64,000 bases of DNA from Aureispira sp. CCB-QB1 (GCF_000724545.1 NZ_JHBV01000020.1:62001-126000); one strand, 5' to 3'. Counted from the stretch's first letter, positions 7,202 through 16,766 are shown. Notes: a model not told the origin generated them from the sequence alone. Translations and numbers: made by a program.

Positions 7202-9424
7202 ATGAAAAGTTTAAAGAAAAATTTCCCACTAATCCTTTTCTTACTATGCACAGGATTTGTACTCAATGCACAAAATGCACAACAACATTTGCACAGTCAT
7301 GGAACACCACACCAAGAATGTGCTACACACGCAACTCAAGGGCAGCTTGACTACATGAACAGAACCCTGAGAGAGCGCCAAAGTTATGTTGACAATGGGC
7401 GTTCAGGAACAATTTATATTCCTGTTCGACACATTATTGTCCGTAAAACAGATGGTACAGGAGGAATCTCCAATACCAATTTACAAAATGCAATGGATGG
7501 ATTAAATGCCGCTTATGCGGTTGCCAATGTACAGTTCTACGAGTGTAGTAGAGCCTATGTAAACGACGATACTTATTACACTTTTGAAACCTCCGAAGAA
7601 GCAGCTTTAGCAGCAGCTTATGAAGTTTCTAATGTAGTAAATGTCTTTCATTGTAATACCGTTTCTAATGGTGCAGGAAGTTCTTACTGCGGATATGCCT
7701 ACTATCCTGGAGGTGCCGATAGAATTTTCATGGCCAACGGCTGTACCACCAATGGAAGCACATTGATTCACGAATTTGGGCATTACTTTTCTGTTCGTCA
7801 CACCCACAACGCTGGTAATGAGCTAGTCAATGGTAGTAACTGTAGTACTGCTGGTGATCAAATTTGTGACACTCCTGCCGATCCTAATTTATCAGGTAAA
7901 GTAAATGGTTCTTGTGTTTATACAGGTACTGATGTAGATGCAAATGGTGATAGCTATACGCCACAAACGACCAACTATATGTCGTATTCCAGAAAAAGCT
8001 GTAGAACAGTATTCACGCCTGGGCAAATTGCTCGTCTTCGTTATAGTGCCATTAACGATAGAGCTTATTTGACCTGTTCTTGTTTTACGTATGATTTTGT
8101 AGGTTCTCACAACCTTGGTACCGATGTTACTAGCCACAATTATACTGTTTCTGCCAATACATCACTAACTACTGTTTATAACTGTGACAGCGATCCTCAA
8201 CAACTACGTGTTGGTTCTTGTTCTGCTTCTGGCGGAGACTTTGTTAGTGTAGAGTTTGACGTGCCTGCTGGTACAGACAAACTAAGATTGTTACTCAAAG
8301 GTGGTTGGCAAAACAATCATAGCGAAGTGCACATTGACGGACAATACCAACGTGATTTTACTTTATCAACTACCAACTGTAGCAGCGGTTATACCTATGT
8401 TTATGTTTACAATATTTCTAATCATACACAAGATGGAAAAGTAGTTATCAAATTGGTTGATCCTGAAGCAGGTTGTACAGGAGATTTTAACATTGATTAC
8501 ATGTATGTATATGCCGCTAATTGTAACCAAAGTGGCTATGCAAAAATTCCATATTTCACCAACTTCAACTCTGGTGTATTAGATAATTACTGGTTGACGC
8601 AAAGTTCTAACGAATTTGGACGTGCTGAATTGACCAATGCCAATGGTCCTTATTCTGGAGCCTATCACTTGGTGATGGATGTCAATACTAATAATAACTA
8701 TGCTACCAATCAAGCTGATTTAAGAGTTGACTTATCTGGATGTACTAGTCCTAAGATACTCTTCAGATGGAAAGAGTTTTTAGATGAAACACATACACAA
8801 GATGGCGTTTATTTATCAGACGATGGTGGTGAGAACTTTGTTAAGGTCCATGACCTAACGGGAGCAGCCAACAACACTTGGACAGCTGTTACACTTGACT
8901 TGGCTGCTTTGGCTACTGCCAATAGCCTAACACTAAGTGAAGAATTTGTTATCCGTTTCCAACAGTATGACAATTATGGTGCTACGACTGACGGAATTGC
9001 TATTGACTATGTCTATGTTTATGGTTGTAACAACGTTCCTTCTCCGATGGTTATGATAACAGACAACGATCGAGCTAAAGGAGATGTACTTAGTGTATAC
9101 CCTGGATCAGGAAATGAAACCAATGATGCTCTTACAACTAGCGTAGAAAAAATTGCTAACAAAGCAGAAGTGGATTTATTCCCTAACCCTGCCAATCAAA
9201 TTATTAGTCTAAACTTTAGACAATTCAAAGCAGATGATGAGTTAACGGTTAAAGTAATTAGTATGTTGGGTGCTGTTCAGTATACGACAACACACACTAT
9301 TAATAATGCTCAATCTGATATTTTAGAATTATCTGTAGAACAGCTACCTGCTGGAGTCTATAGCGTTATCATAGAAAACGCAACAACAACCGTTACCAAC
9401 AAACCTTTTGTCATCAAACGCTAA
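7202..9424 (+). CDS. Secreted M43-like metalloprotease with T9SS sorting domain
   Basis: A zinc endopeptidase exported by the type IX secretion system. There is a signal peptide at residues 1-23 (ending VLNAQ). The catalytic domain of about 50-295 holds HEFGHYFSVRH, which fits HExxHxxxxxH, and the Met-turn TNYMSYS further on, as in pappalysin/cytophagalysin (M43) enzymes. In the usual metzincin HExxHxxGxxH the Gly is replaced by Ser here. Many Cys residues in the catalytic part suggest disulfides. Two beta-sandwich regions follow: about 300-440, then a MAM-like region of about 445-610 with TNFNSG and DGVYLSDDGG. The C-terminal type A sorting domain starts at VDLFPNPANQ and ends with FVIKR. 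It is a single gene with its own terminator. Confidence 0.88.
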   Translation: MKSLKKNFPLILFLLCTGFVLNAQNAQQHLHSHGTPHQECATHATQGQLDYMNRTLRERQSYVDNGRSGTIYIPVRHIIVRKTDGTGGISNTNLQNAMDGLNAAYAVANVQFYECSRAYVNDDTYYTFETSEEAALAAAYEVSNVVNVFHCNTVSNGAGSSYCGYAYYPGGADRIFMANGCTTNGSTLIHEFGHYFSVRHTHNAGNELVNGSNCSTAGDQICDTPADPNLSGKVNGSCVYTGTDVDANGDSYTPQTTNYMSYSRKSCRTVFTPGQIARLRYSAINDRAYLTCSCFTYDFVGSHNLGTDVTSHNYTVSANTSLTTVYNCDSDPQQLRVGSCSASGGDFVSVEFDVPAGTDKLRLLLKGGWQNNHSEVHIDGQYQRDFTLSTTNCSSGYTYVYVYNISNHTQDGKVVIKLVDPEAGCTGDFNIDYMYVYAANCNQSGYAKIPYFTNFNSGVLDNYWLTQSSNEFGRAELTNANGPYSGAYHLVMDVNTNNNYATNQADLRVDLSGCTSPKILFRWKEFLDETHTQDGVYLSDDGGENFVKVHDLTGAANNTWTAVTLDLAALATANSLTLSEEFVIRFQQYDNYGATTDGIAIDYVYVYGCNNVPSPMVMITDNDRAKGDVLSVYPGSGNETNDALTTSVEKIANKAEVDLFPNPANQIISLNFRQFKADDELTVKVISMLGAVQYTTTHTINNAQSDILELSVEQLPAGVYSVIIENATTTVTNKPFVIKR

Positions 9425-9454
9425 GTTCAGTTACACTACATGACAAATGTGCAA

Positions 9455-9487
9455 AGCAATTACTCCGAAGAGTAATTGCTTTTTTTT
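9455..9487 (+). terminator. Rho-independent terminator after metalloprotease gene
   Basis: Perfect 11-base stem AGCAATTACTC / GAGTAATTGCT with a CGAA loop, followed directly by seven T. It lies 30 bases after the metalloprotease stop. The rest of the gap to 9763 is AT-rich and holds nothing else recognisable. Confidence 0.92.
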
Positions 9488-9763
9488 AGGTACTTCTGAA
9501 CTTTCTTGAATCAAGAATGGTTGTACAACAAACATTCTTATAAATCGTCTATAATATATTCGTCAATATGCGTTGGAAAGTAAAAAAAGAAACTTCCAAA
9601 CTTTGGATTTTAGAGGAAGGTAATTGTGACTAGCTACTCTTATGAAAATAGATGTTTAAAATTCTACTAATTTTAAATAGAAAATTCTATTTTCGCAACA
9701 CTAGATTTTAAATTACATAATTTATTAGTTTGTAAAGAACTAATTCAAATCCAATATAGCATA

Positions 9764-11296
9764 ATGCAACATCAATATATCCAAGATTTTGCTCAATACG
9801 AAGATGGAACCGAAGTCACTATAAAAGGCTGGATTGACAAACCTCGTAACAGCAAAACCAACCACTTTTTTGATTTCCGTGATGGTACTGGTTTTACTCA
9901 ATGTGTCGTTTCTTTAGACACTGTTGGGGAAGAAGCTTTTGAGCAAGCCAAACGCTTGACAGTAGAAAGCTCTGTTGCTTTTACAGGCAAGCTTCTACGC
10001 AACGATAAAAGTTTAGGTGGATACGAAATACAAGTTAGCAGTTATGATATTTATCATATTGCAACCGATTTTCCCATTACAAAATCAGATGGCGAGCACG
10101 GTCCTAACTTTTTGGAAGAACGTCGCCATCTTTGGCTCCGCAGACGCCGCCAATGGGCCATCAATCGAGTAAGAAACCAACTGATTATGGGAATCCATGA
10201 TTTTTTCCAAAAGGATGGTTTCGTTCAAATGGATGCTCCCTTGATGACAGGTTCTGCTTGTGAAGGAACAACCGATTTATTTGAAACAGACTTCTTTGGA
10301 CAACCTGCTTATTTGTCTCAATCTGGACAATTATATGCCGAAGCGATGGCAATGGCAATGAACAAGGTCTATACCTTCGGTCCTACTTTCCGTTCGGAAA
10401 AATCAAATACACCACGCCACTTAGCTGAATTCTGGATGATAGAGCCTGAGGTTGCTTTTGCAACCAACGAAGATAACATGGTTCTCATTGAGCGTTTTGT
10501 AAAACACGTTATCGCTCATGTCTTGGATAAATGTAAAATCGAATTTGACTTGCTGGAAAGAGATACTTCTAAACTACAAGCAGTTGTCGATGGTAAATTC
10601 CCACAAGTCGCTTATTCTGATGCGGTCAAAATTCTAAATGGATTGGTGGATGTTGATGGCAAGAATGCTATTCAGCTTCAAGAAGATGACTTAGCAGCAG
10701 CAAGAGCATTAATCGTTCGTCACAAAGAAGAAATTGCGACACGAGAAAAGGCGATTAAAGCAGGTATGAAAAAGGGAGCTAGAAAACACAGCGAACAAGT
10801 TATTGCCAAATTGCAAGCCGAAATAAAAATTGCTGAAGAACAAGAAAGAAACATTCCCAAATGGATTGAATCAGCCAAAAACTTCAAACATGGAGAGGAT
10901 TTAGGTAGCTCAGACGAAACGGTACTAACTCGTGTATTCTCTACTCCTGTGATGGTTTATAACTGGCCTACTAAGATTAAAGCATTTTACATGAAGGAAG
11001 TCGATGGAAATCCTGAATTTGTAAAAGGAGTCGATCTATTAGCTCCAGATGGCTTTGGTGAAATCATTGGTGGTTCTGAAAGGGAAACAGATATTGACAT
11101 TTTGTTGAAAAAGATTGAGGAGCATGAATTAGATCAAGCTGATTTTGAGTGGTACCTTGACTTACGTCGCTTTGGTTCTGTCCCTCATGCGGGTTTTGGT
11201 TTGGGCTTAGAGCGTTTGGTTCGTTGGTGTTGTGACTTGCATCACGTTAGAGAAACCATTCCATTCCCTCGTCGCTATGGACATATCAAGCCTTAA
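9764..11296 (+). CDS. asnS: Asparaginyl-tRNA synthetase
   Basis: Charges tRNA-Asn with asparagine using ATP in the cytoplasm. The N-terminal OB-fold anticodon-binding domain is at residues 1-105 (VTIKGWIDKPRNSK). The class IIb catalytic core follows, with motif 2 in FRSEKSNTPRHLAEFWM at about 210-226 (the NTPRHLAEF signature separates AsnRS from AspRS) and motif 3 in GFGLGLERLVRW near 473-484. The protein is 510 residues, longer than the E. coli enzyme, because of a charged, probably helical insertion at about 305-375. Such an insertion is familiar in Bacteroidota AsnRS. It is a single gene followed by a strong terminator. Confidence 0.95.
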   Translation: MQHQYIQDFAQYEDGTEVTIKGWIDKPRNSKTNHFFDFRDGTGFTQCVVSLDTVGEEAFEQAKRLTVESSVAFTGKLLRNDKSLGGYEIQVSSYDIYHIATDFPITKSDGEHGPNFLEERRHLWLRRRRQWAINRVRNQLIMGIHDFFQKDGFVQMDAPLMTGSACEGTTDLFETDFFGQPAYLSQSGQLYAEAMAMAMNKVYTFGPTFRSEKSNTPRHLAEFWMIEPEVAFATNEDNMVLIERFVKHVIAHVLDKCKIEFDLLERDTSKLQAVVDGKFPQVAYSDAVKILNGLVDVDGKNAIQLQEDDLAAARALIVRHKEEIATREKAIKAGMKKGARKHSEQVIAKLQAEIKIAEEQERNIPKWIESAKNFKHGEDLGSSDETVLTRVFSTPVMVYNWPTKIKAFYMKEVDGNPEFVKGVDLLAPDGFGEIIGGSERETDIDILLKKIEEHELDQADFEWYLDLRRFGSVPHAGFGLGLERLVRWCCDLHHVRETIPFPRRYGHIKP

Positions 11297-11334
11297 GTAA
11301 GATAATTAGTATTTATACCAATAGTTTACGAATT

Positions 11335-11376
11335 AACAACCCTTAACTACTTTTGTTGTAGTTAAGGGTTGTTTAA
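11335..11376 (+). terminator. asnS: Strong hairpin terminator after asnS
   Basis: Perfect 16-base arms AACAACCCTTAACTAC (11335-11350) and its complement (11358-11373) with a 7-base loop, followed by T-rich sequence. It lies about 40 bases after the asnS stop. Confidence 0.85.
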
Positions 11377-11406
11377 ATTTATATTTTATAATAGTAGTTA
11401 GCTTAG

Positions 11407-11495
11407 TTACTCCCTGCGGTCATGAGCCAGCAAGCTGGGTTTGTTACTCCCTTCGGTCGTGAGCTCGCTATGCTCGGTTCGCTGCTACTTCGTGG
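11407..11495 (-). repeat. GC-richer composite intergenic repeat (TTACTCCC module pair plus box B)
   Basis: Two imperfect direct copies of TTACTCCCTKCGGTCRTGAGC start at 11407 and 11444, 37 bases apart. They are followed by the complement of the box CCACGAAGTAGCAGCG at 11480-11495. A near-identical module on the other strand lies at 46289-46314. The block is clearly more GC-rich than its surroundings. Further GAGCGCAGCTAACT-like traces follow near 11640. It is non-coding in all frames. Confidence 0.65.
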
Positions 11496-11672
11496 TCGTT
11501 GATGTTTACGTTTTTAGCTCGCTGCGCTCGTAAAATCGCAAGCTCAGTCACCAAAAAAAAATAAAAAACCACATTTACATTGACTTGACAATCAAAACTT
11601 TAACAAAAGACACAACAAGTTTACAACTTGTTAATTATCGTGAGCGCAGCTAACTATTGTTATAAAAAATAA

Positions 11673-14600
11673 TTAAATAAAAGCGTCTACCACATAACGT
11701 TCCCCTCCTTCTTTGATCGCATCAAACCATTTTTCAGCTTCTTGTTCAGACACATTTGCCATGCTCTTGTAAATATTAACAAATGTTTTTTGAACTGCAG
11801 GTACCATATACTGACCATCTCCACAAACAAACACTTTGGCTCCCTGTTGGAAAAGTTGGTATACTTTCTCTCGTTCTGCCCATAATTTATGTTGAACAAA
11901 TTTAATCTCATCATCAAAGGCACTATATGCCCTAAATACTTTGACAATATTTTCTTTCTCCCACTGATTAAACTCATCAACATATAGTGCGTCAACATTG
12001 GGATGATCACAACCAAAAAACAACACAGTCTCCCCGATAGCCTGTCCTTTGGATTTAAGAACAGATCGCTCTTGAACAAATCCTCTGAAAGGAGCTATAC
12101 CGCTACCTGCCGCAATCATAATAACTGGCACAGTAGGGTCTTCTGGAAGATGAAAAGCGGTCGCTGCTGGTTGGGTTTCAATTTGGACTTGTCCGCCAAC
12201 AGGTAAGCCAGCCAAGTAATTGGATGCTAAACCTTTATAGTCACCCTGCCCTGACCAAGCAGGCGAATGAACAACAGCAACCGTTAGAGCCACCTTTTGA
12301 TTATCTAAATAAGGGGATGAAGCAATGGAATACAAGCGAGTTTTTATCGGTGGAAGCATTTTTAGCAACTCTTTCAAAGGAATATCAACAGACATATAGC
12401 GCTCTAACAAATCTAAAACACTAATTCGTTTCTTTAAAACTTCTTTTTCATAGACTTCTTTTGGCACCAATGCTTCTAAGGCATACTTTTCAGGAGGACA
12501 CAAACAATAAGATGCTAATGTCTCTATTTGTTTGGGCGTAGCTGGTTGCCCTAATTCTACATAATTGGTAAAAATATCAAGCAGTGTAATAGGATAACCA
12601 ACGGGCAAATGAAACTGTTGCATAGCTTCCGCTTGAATTGTAATTTGTGTATCTACGCTATAGCCCAAGCGGCGAAAAATTCGATCAATATTTTCTTTGG
12701 GATTGCTAGGAAGAATGGACAAATAATCTCCTGAATTATACTCCATCCCTTTAGGTAACTCAATCTCTATGTGCCTTTTCGAGCGTCCTAAAGGATGTGT
12801 CATATCGACCAACTCTTCGTTCCTTAAAACGATCCCTTTTCGTAGAATCTTTTGTTCAAGCGTTTTCAATCGGTCATTCGATATTTTTACCGAAAAATCT
12901 TGCCCTTTCAGGATTTCACGAGGCATTTTTGCCCAAAACATCTCTTGCCATTTCTCAAAATCATCATAAACATTGGCAGCACCATTCAAGGCTCCTCTTT
13001 CTACAATAGGCTTTGCTCCCATTTTAAATAATAATTGATCTACTTGCGTAGGAACAGCTTGATACGTTTTCACCCAATCTTTATGCCCACACCCCAACAC
13101 GGCATAAGACATACCTTTAAGTTTTCCATCTTGAAGCTCCTCCAACCATTCTAAAAATTTTACAGCATTTCTTGGCGGTTTTCCCTCGTAGGAAGCGGTC
13201 ACAATAACCGTAGGTACTTTGGGGCTAAGTTGGTCAATTGCATCGTCCATAGCACTTATTGTTGGTCGATATCCAAATTGACAAGCTTGCTGGTAAATGT
13301 TTCGAGCAAATCCTTCGGAAAGCCCTGTATTAGATCCAAATAAGATTAATAATGGTTTTCCAGTAGTACGACCTACAGGTAAATCAACTACTTCTTTAAC
13401 TTTTTTCTGTTTATTAGAAGCTTCGTTTTCTATGATAATTTCTTTTCTTTTCACCCTCATTTTAAAATCATCGGGTTTGATTGTAATTGCTTCTTTTATT
13501 TTTAGTTGATAATTGGGGTTATCCCTAGATATCTCAAATCGTTGTAACAACATAGATAATGCTAAAACAGCTTCTTGTATGGCAAAAAAGCGACCAATAC
13601 AAGCCCTTCTACCACTACCAAAAGGTTTAAAACAGTCCTCTGGAAGTTGATCTATATTGTTGGCAGCAAAGCGTTCGGGACGAAACTGCTCGACATCTTC
13701 TCCCCAAACTGTTTTATCTTTATGCAACCACTCTATTAGAATCGTTACCGTCTCATCCTTTTTGATTAAATACTCACCACCTATCACAGTATCTTCCAGT
13801 GCAGCAACACTATACATGGGCGCAATTGGATGCAATCGCAAGGTTTCTTTCAAAATTTGATCGATATACATCAATTTAGGAAGATGATCTATTGTTGGTT
13901 GTTGATTACCTAATACCTTATCAACTTCTGCTTGAGCTAGCTTCAATTTATCAGGGTTGTTCAACAACTCATAAATAGCAAAAGTCAACAGCCCACTAGT
14001 CGTTTCATGTCCTGCGATCAAAAATGTAATCATTTGATTTTTAATATTCTCATCCGTAAGCCGTTCGCCACTAATTGGATCAACACCATTTAACATAACA
14101 TTCAGCAAATCGTTGTACTTATGTCTATTCGGATCTTTTTTTCTGGTTTGAACAATTTCAGCACCAACTGTATGCATGTATTCAATATTAGAAAAATACG
14201 TCCGATTGGTATTGACCATTAACTTTGTTTGAAGAGGAAATCGAACAATCCGATTTCCCATTTCTGTCAAGCTATCAACCATTGATTTGACAAAAGGATG
14301 TAACTCATCTGAATAAAAACTATTAAATCGGTAGTTAAAGCTGCATAGAGCAATCGTATCTAGTGTCAGTTTTGTCATTTCGTCTGAAACATCAAATACG
14401 TGTGCCTCTCCCATTCGCTCAAATTTTAGCATCATTTGCTCGGCTATATCCAACATTTGTGGAAATAAATTTCGAATAGCTACGGGACCAAAAGCGGGCA
14501 TCAACAACCGATGTGCTTTGCCCCATGCCAAACTATTCGTGTCAGCGGTTACCAATCCATCGCCCAACAGCTTTTGTATCTCTTTGAACGATTGATTGAC

Positions 14601-14819
14601 GTTTTTAGCAAAACGACTTTCATCAGAAACCTCATGTACTAATTCTTGAGATCCTAAAATGATCATATTGTTGTTAGGTAACAACAGCTTAAAAATTCGA
14701 CCAGCCTCAAAATCTTTGGCAATAGCAGATAAACTTTGGCTAAAAGCTTTAGGGCTAATTAATTTGAGGTTGCCAAGGAACGGGAATGTTTTTGGAGTTG
14801 GGATGCTTGAATTCGACAT
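11673..14819 (-). CDS. Self-sufficient cytochrome P450 / NAD(P)H-P450 reductase fusion (CYP102, BM3-like)
   Basis: A monooxygenase fused to its own diflavin reductase, 1048 residues, the length of B. megaterium P450 BM3 (CYP102A1). The heme domain covers residues 1-470: AGHETTSG at 269-276, ExxR at 325-328 and heme ligand Cys407 in FGSGRRACIG. The FMN domain begins near 488 with FGSNTG at 494-499. The FAD/NADPH domain covers about 655-1048, with RLYSIASSP for FAD, CGDG near the end and aromatic Phe1047 at the C-terminus. By alignment from memory with BM3, Arg47, Tyr51 and Phe87 correspond to Asn50, Ile54 and Val90, so the classic fatty-acid carboxylate anchor is missing. NADPH-binding Arg966 corresponds to Ala967. 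The substrate is therefore uncertain. It lies 171 bases downstream of an AraC-type regulator in the same direction. Confidence 0.95.
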   Translation of the reverse strand: MSNSSIPTPKTFPFLGNLKLISPKAFSQSLSAIAKDFEAGRIFKLLLPNNNMIILGSQELVHEVSDESRFAKNVNQSFKEIQKLLGDGLVTADTNSLAWGKAHRLLMPAFGPVAIRNLFPQMLDIAEQMMLKFERMGEAHVFDVSDEMTKLTLDTIALCSFNYRFNSFYSDELHPFVKSMVDSLTEMGNRIVRFPLQTKLMVNTNRTYFSNIEYMHTVGAEIVQTRKKDPNRHKYNDLLNVMLNGVDPISGERLTDENIKNQMITFLIAGHETTSGLLTFAIYELLNNPDKLKLAQAEVDKVLGNQQPTIDHLPKLMYIDQILKETLRLHPIAPMYSVAALEDTVIGGEYLIKKDETVTILIEWLHKDKTVWGEDVEQFRPERFAANNIDQLPEDCFKPFGSGRRACIGRFFAIQEAVLALSMLLQRFEISRDNPNYQLKIKEAITIKPDDFKMRVKRKEIIIENEASNKQKKVKEVVDLPVGRTTGKPLLILFGSNTGLSEGFARNIYQQACQFGYRPTISAMDDAIDQLSPKVPTVIVTASYEGKPPRNAVKFLEWLEELQDGKLKGMSYAVLGCGHKDWVKTYQAVPTQVDQLLFKMGAKPIVERGALNGAANVYDDFEKWQEMFWAKMPREILKGQDFSVKISNDRLKTLEQKILRKGIVLRNEELVDMTHPLGRSKRHIEIELPKGMEYNSGDYLSILPSNPKENIDRIFRRLGYSVDTQITIQAEAMQQFHLPVGYPITLLDIFTNYVELGQPATPKQIETLASYCLCPPEKYALEALVPKEVYEKEVLKKRISVLDLLERYMSVDIPLKELLKMLPPIKTRLYSIASSPYLDNQKVALTVAVVHSPAWSGQGDYKGLASNYLAGLPVGGQVQIETQPAATAFHLPEDPTVPVIMIAAGSGIAPFRGFVQERSVLKSKGQAIGETVLFFGCDHPNVDALYVDEFNQWEKENIVKVFRAYSAFDDEIKFVQHKLWAEREKVYQLFQQGAKVFVCGDGQYMVPAVQKTFVNIYKSMANVSEQEAEKWFDAIKEGGERYVVDAFI

Positions 14820-14990
14820 CTTATTTGTTTTATTTTTATAGTTTTAATAAATATATATTTATGTATATCTATTCCATGCTTATCTTTTTTTAATCTAGAG
14901 GTTGTTTCAAATTGCGTCTTTTTTAAATAGGAGTTTCTCCAAAGGGAGCCGCGAAGCTAATTTTTTGATTTAAACAACTTCTCAATCTAA

Positions 14991-15932
14991 CTAAACTAAT
15001 TTTCGATATTGCGAAGGGGTTACACCGACTTTCTTTTTAAAAAGCCGACTAAAATATTGAGGATATTCAAAACCTAATTGAAAAGCAATTTGAGCAACAG
15101 AATCTTCATTGTTAAATAGCAACGTTTTGGCTTTATTAATAACTTGAGTGTGAACATGCTCTAACGTACTTTTCCCTGTCTCTTTTTTTAATAGGTTGCC
15201 CAGATAATTTCTAGACAAATTCATTTCTTTGGCCAATCTTTCCACCGTAGGCAAACCATTTCTTTCAAGCTCTTGAGCCGATAAGAGTGCTTTTAGTGTT
15301 TTCTCAAAGCGTATGATAATGTTGGTATACTCTAACTTTTTAGCCATAAACTGCCGATTGTAAAATCGTTCTATATATGTAAACAATAATACAATTTGAT
15401 GTACCCAAACAGTCGTGCTATAATCGTCAATCAATTGATACTCGCCGAGAATATTGTTCAAAATAGTCTGAATAATTTCTTTTTCTTGAACTGAGATTTG
15501 TAGTGCCTCATTTAGATTATAAGCTAAAAAGTTGTACTGTGCTATCTGCTCATAGGTAGGAGAAGAACGAATTAAATCGGGATGAAAAACAATTCCCCAA
15601 ACTTCGACTCCTTCTCGGCTAACAATATCGTATACTTGAACAATTTGATCTGGACGTAACACAATTAGGGTTCCTTGGTTTAATTCTATATCTTTTCTCC
15701 CATACGAAAAACTAGAGTGTACTCTTTTATTATATAGTAAAATTACATAAAAGGGATTTAACAACTCTACTTTAACGAGGTCTACCGTAAAAGTTGACTC
15801 CGTAAAGTTTATCACTGAAATTAAAGGGTGCTTGGGTTCAGGACAGCCTATAATCCCATGCAACTCAGCCAGTGTTCTAATATAAATTGGTTCCATATAA
15901 ATTGACATAGATAAATGTTGACCAATAATCAT
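14991..15932 (-). CDS. AraC-family transcriptional regulator next to the P450 gene
   Basis: A 313-residue regulator: N-terminal cupin-like sensing region (about 40-130) and C-terminal double helix-turn-helix at about 213-313 (LAKEMNLSRNYLGNLLKK and VAQIAFQLGFEYPQYFSRLF). The true start may be Met9 or Met13, because Bacteroidota homologues usually begin shortly before an IRTLxELHxxxGxPxPxHPLIS segment seen here. It is upstream of and codirectional with the P450-reductase gene, so it is the likely controller of that enzyme; in B. megaterium the BM3 gene has a TetR-type repressor instead. A 14-base palindrome lies about 100 bases upstream of its start. Confidence 0.88.
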   Translation of the reverse strand: MIIGQHLSMSIYMEPIYIRTLAELHGIIGCPEPKHPLISVINFTESTFTVDLVKVELLNPFYVILLYNKRVHSSFSYGRKDIELNQGTLIVLRPDQIVQVYDIVSREGVEVWGIVFHPDLIRSSPTYEQIAQYNFLAYNLNEALQISVQEKEIIQTILNNILGEYQLIDDYSTTVWVHQIVLLFTYIERFYNRQFMAKKLEYTNIIIRFEKTLKALLSAQELERNGLPTVERLAKEMNLSRNYLGNLLKKETGKSTLEHVHTQVINKAKTLLFNNEDSVAQIAFQLGFEYPQYFSRLFKKKVGVTPSQYRKLV

Positions 15933-16004
15933 TCAAAAGAAACCCATACATTGCCTTTCCAGTTTTTGGCAATCTACGCTTATCCTTCACAACAATCATT
16001 TATA

Positions 16005-16043
16005 CAAAAGTAAGCACTCTACAACATAGATTTGTATACAAAT
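16005..16043 (-). promoter_or_regulatory. Candidate promoter and 14-bp palindromic operator upstream of the AraC gene
   Basis: On the minus strand TACTTTTG (16005-16012) matches the Bacteroidota TAnnTTTG -7 element. A perfect palindrome ATTTGTATACAAAT (16030-16043) lies 17 bases further upstream, where a regulator would cover the -33 region. No TTTG at ideal spacing is present. The rest of 15933-16307 is AT-rich and otherwise featureless. Confidence 0.4.
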
Positions 16044-16307
16044 GCATTATAATTGAATACTTTTCACATATCTAGCCTTTCTATATAACAAGCAGCTCCC
16101 GCCAATTCGCCTATTTTGGAAAATTTGACTCTCAAAGTTTTGTTTGGGCAGTTATCAATACTAAAACTATATTTTATTACAAAAGTCCACAACTTTATTC
16201 GTGATAATCGCTAATAGTTATTTTTTAATGATTTATTTTCTCCTTCTACTTAGCTTTTTATTAATTTAGAGCAATGCTTAATTCCCCATTATTAAAACCT
16301 ACTTAGT

Positions 16308-16766
16308 ATGAATAAGGAGTACCTTAAATTAGAACTAGAAAAAAGCAAACAGACTACCTTACAATTTTTTAATTTGCCCTTAGATGATCTCGATAAGCGC
16401 TATGCTCCTGGTAAGTGGACGATAAGACAAATCTTGCACCACTTAGCAGATGCTGAAACGATTCTTTACGAACGTATTCGCCGTGTCATTAGTGGTCCTC
16501 AACAAGTTCTTTGGGTCTTTGATCAAGATCGTTTTTGCGAACAACTAAATTATGACAAATTCCCACTAGAGATTAATAAAGATATTTTTAATGTCACTAG
16601 AAGAGCTATGATTTACGTTCTAGAGCAGCATTACGATGATAAAAAAGCTTTGACTTTCATTCATAGCAAAACTGGAAAGCGGACTTTGGGTGACGAATTT
16701 GAAAAGGTAGCTTGGCACAACGAACATCATCTCAATCAAATTCGCCAAGCACTAAAATTTGGTTAG
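16308..16766 (+). CDS. DinB-superfamily protein
   Basis: A 152-residue four-helix bundle of the DinB/YfiT type, a possible metal-dependent thiol or bacillithiol transferase. The metal-site histidines of this fold are visible: ILHHLADAE near residues 43-51 and WHNEHHLNQI near 137-146. The motif FNLPLDDLDKRYAPGKWTIR at the start is typical. No neighbour explains the substrate. A second, distant DinB-like gene lies at 18868-19341 on the other strand. Confidence 0.75.
   Translation: MNKEYLKLELEKSKQTTLQFFNLPLDDLDKRYAPGKWTIRQILHHLADAETILYERIRRVISGPQQVLWVFDQDRFCEQLNYDKFPLEINKDIFNVTRRAMIYVLEQHYDDKKALTFIHSKTGKRTLGDEFEKVAWHNEHHLNQIRQALKFG

Noticed and set aside
12003-12424. Plus-strand frames inside the P450-reductase gene
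   Set aside because: They are complementary to conserved P450-reductase sequence and have no start context or family match.
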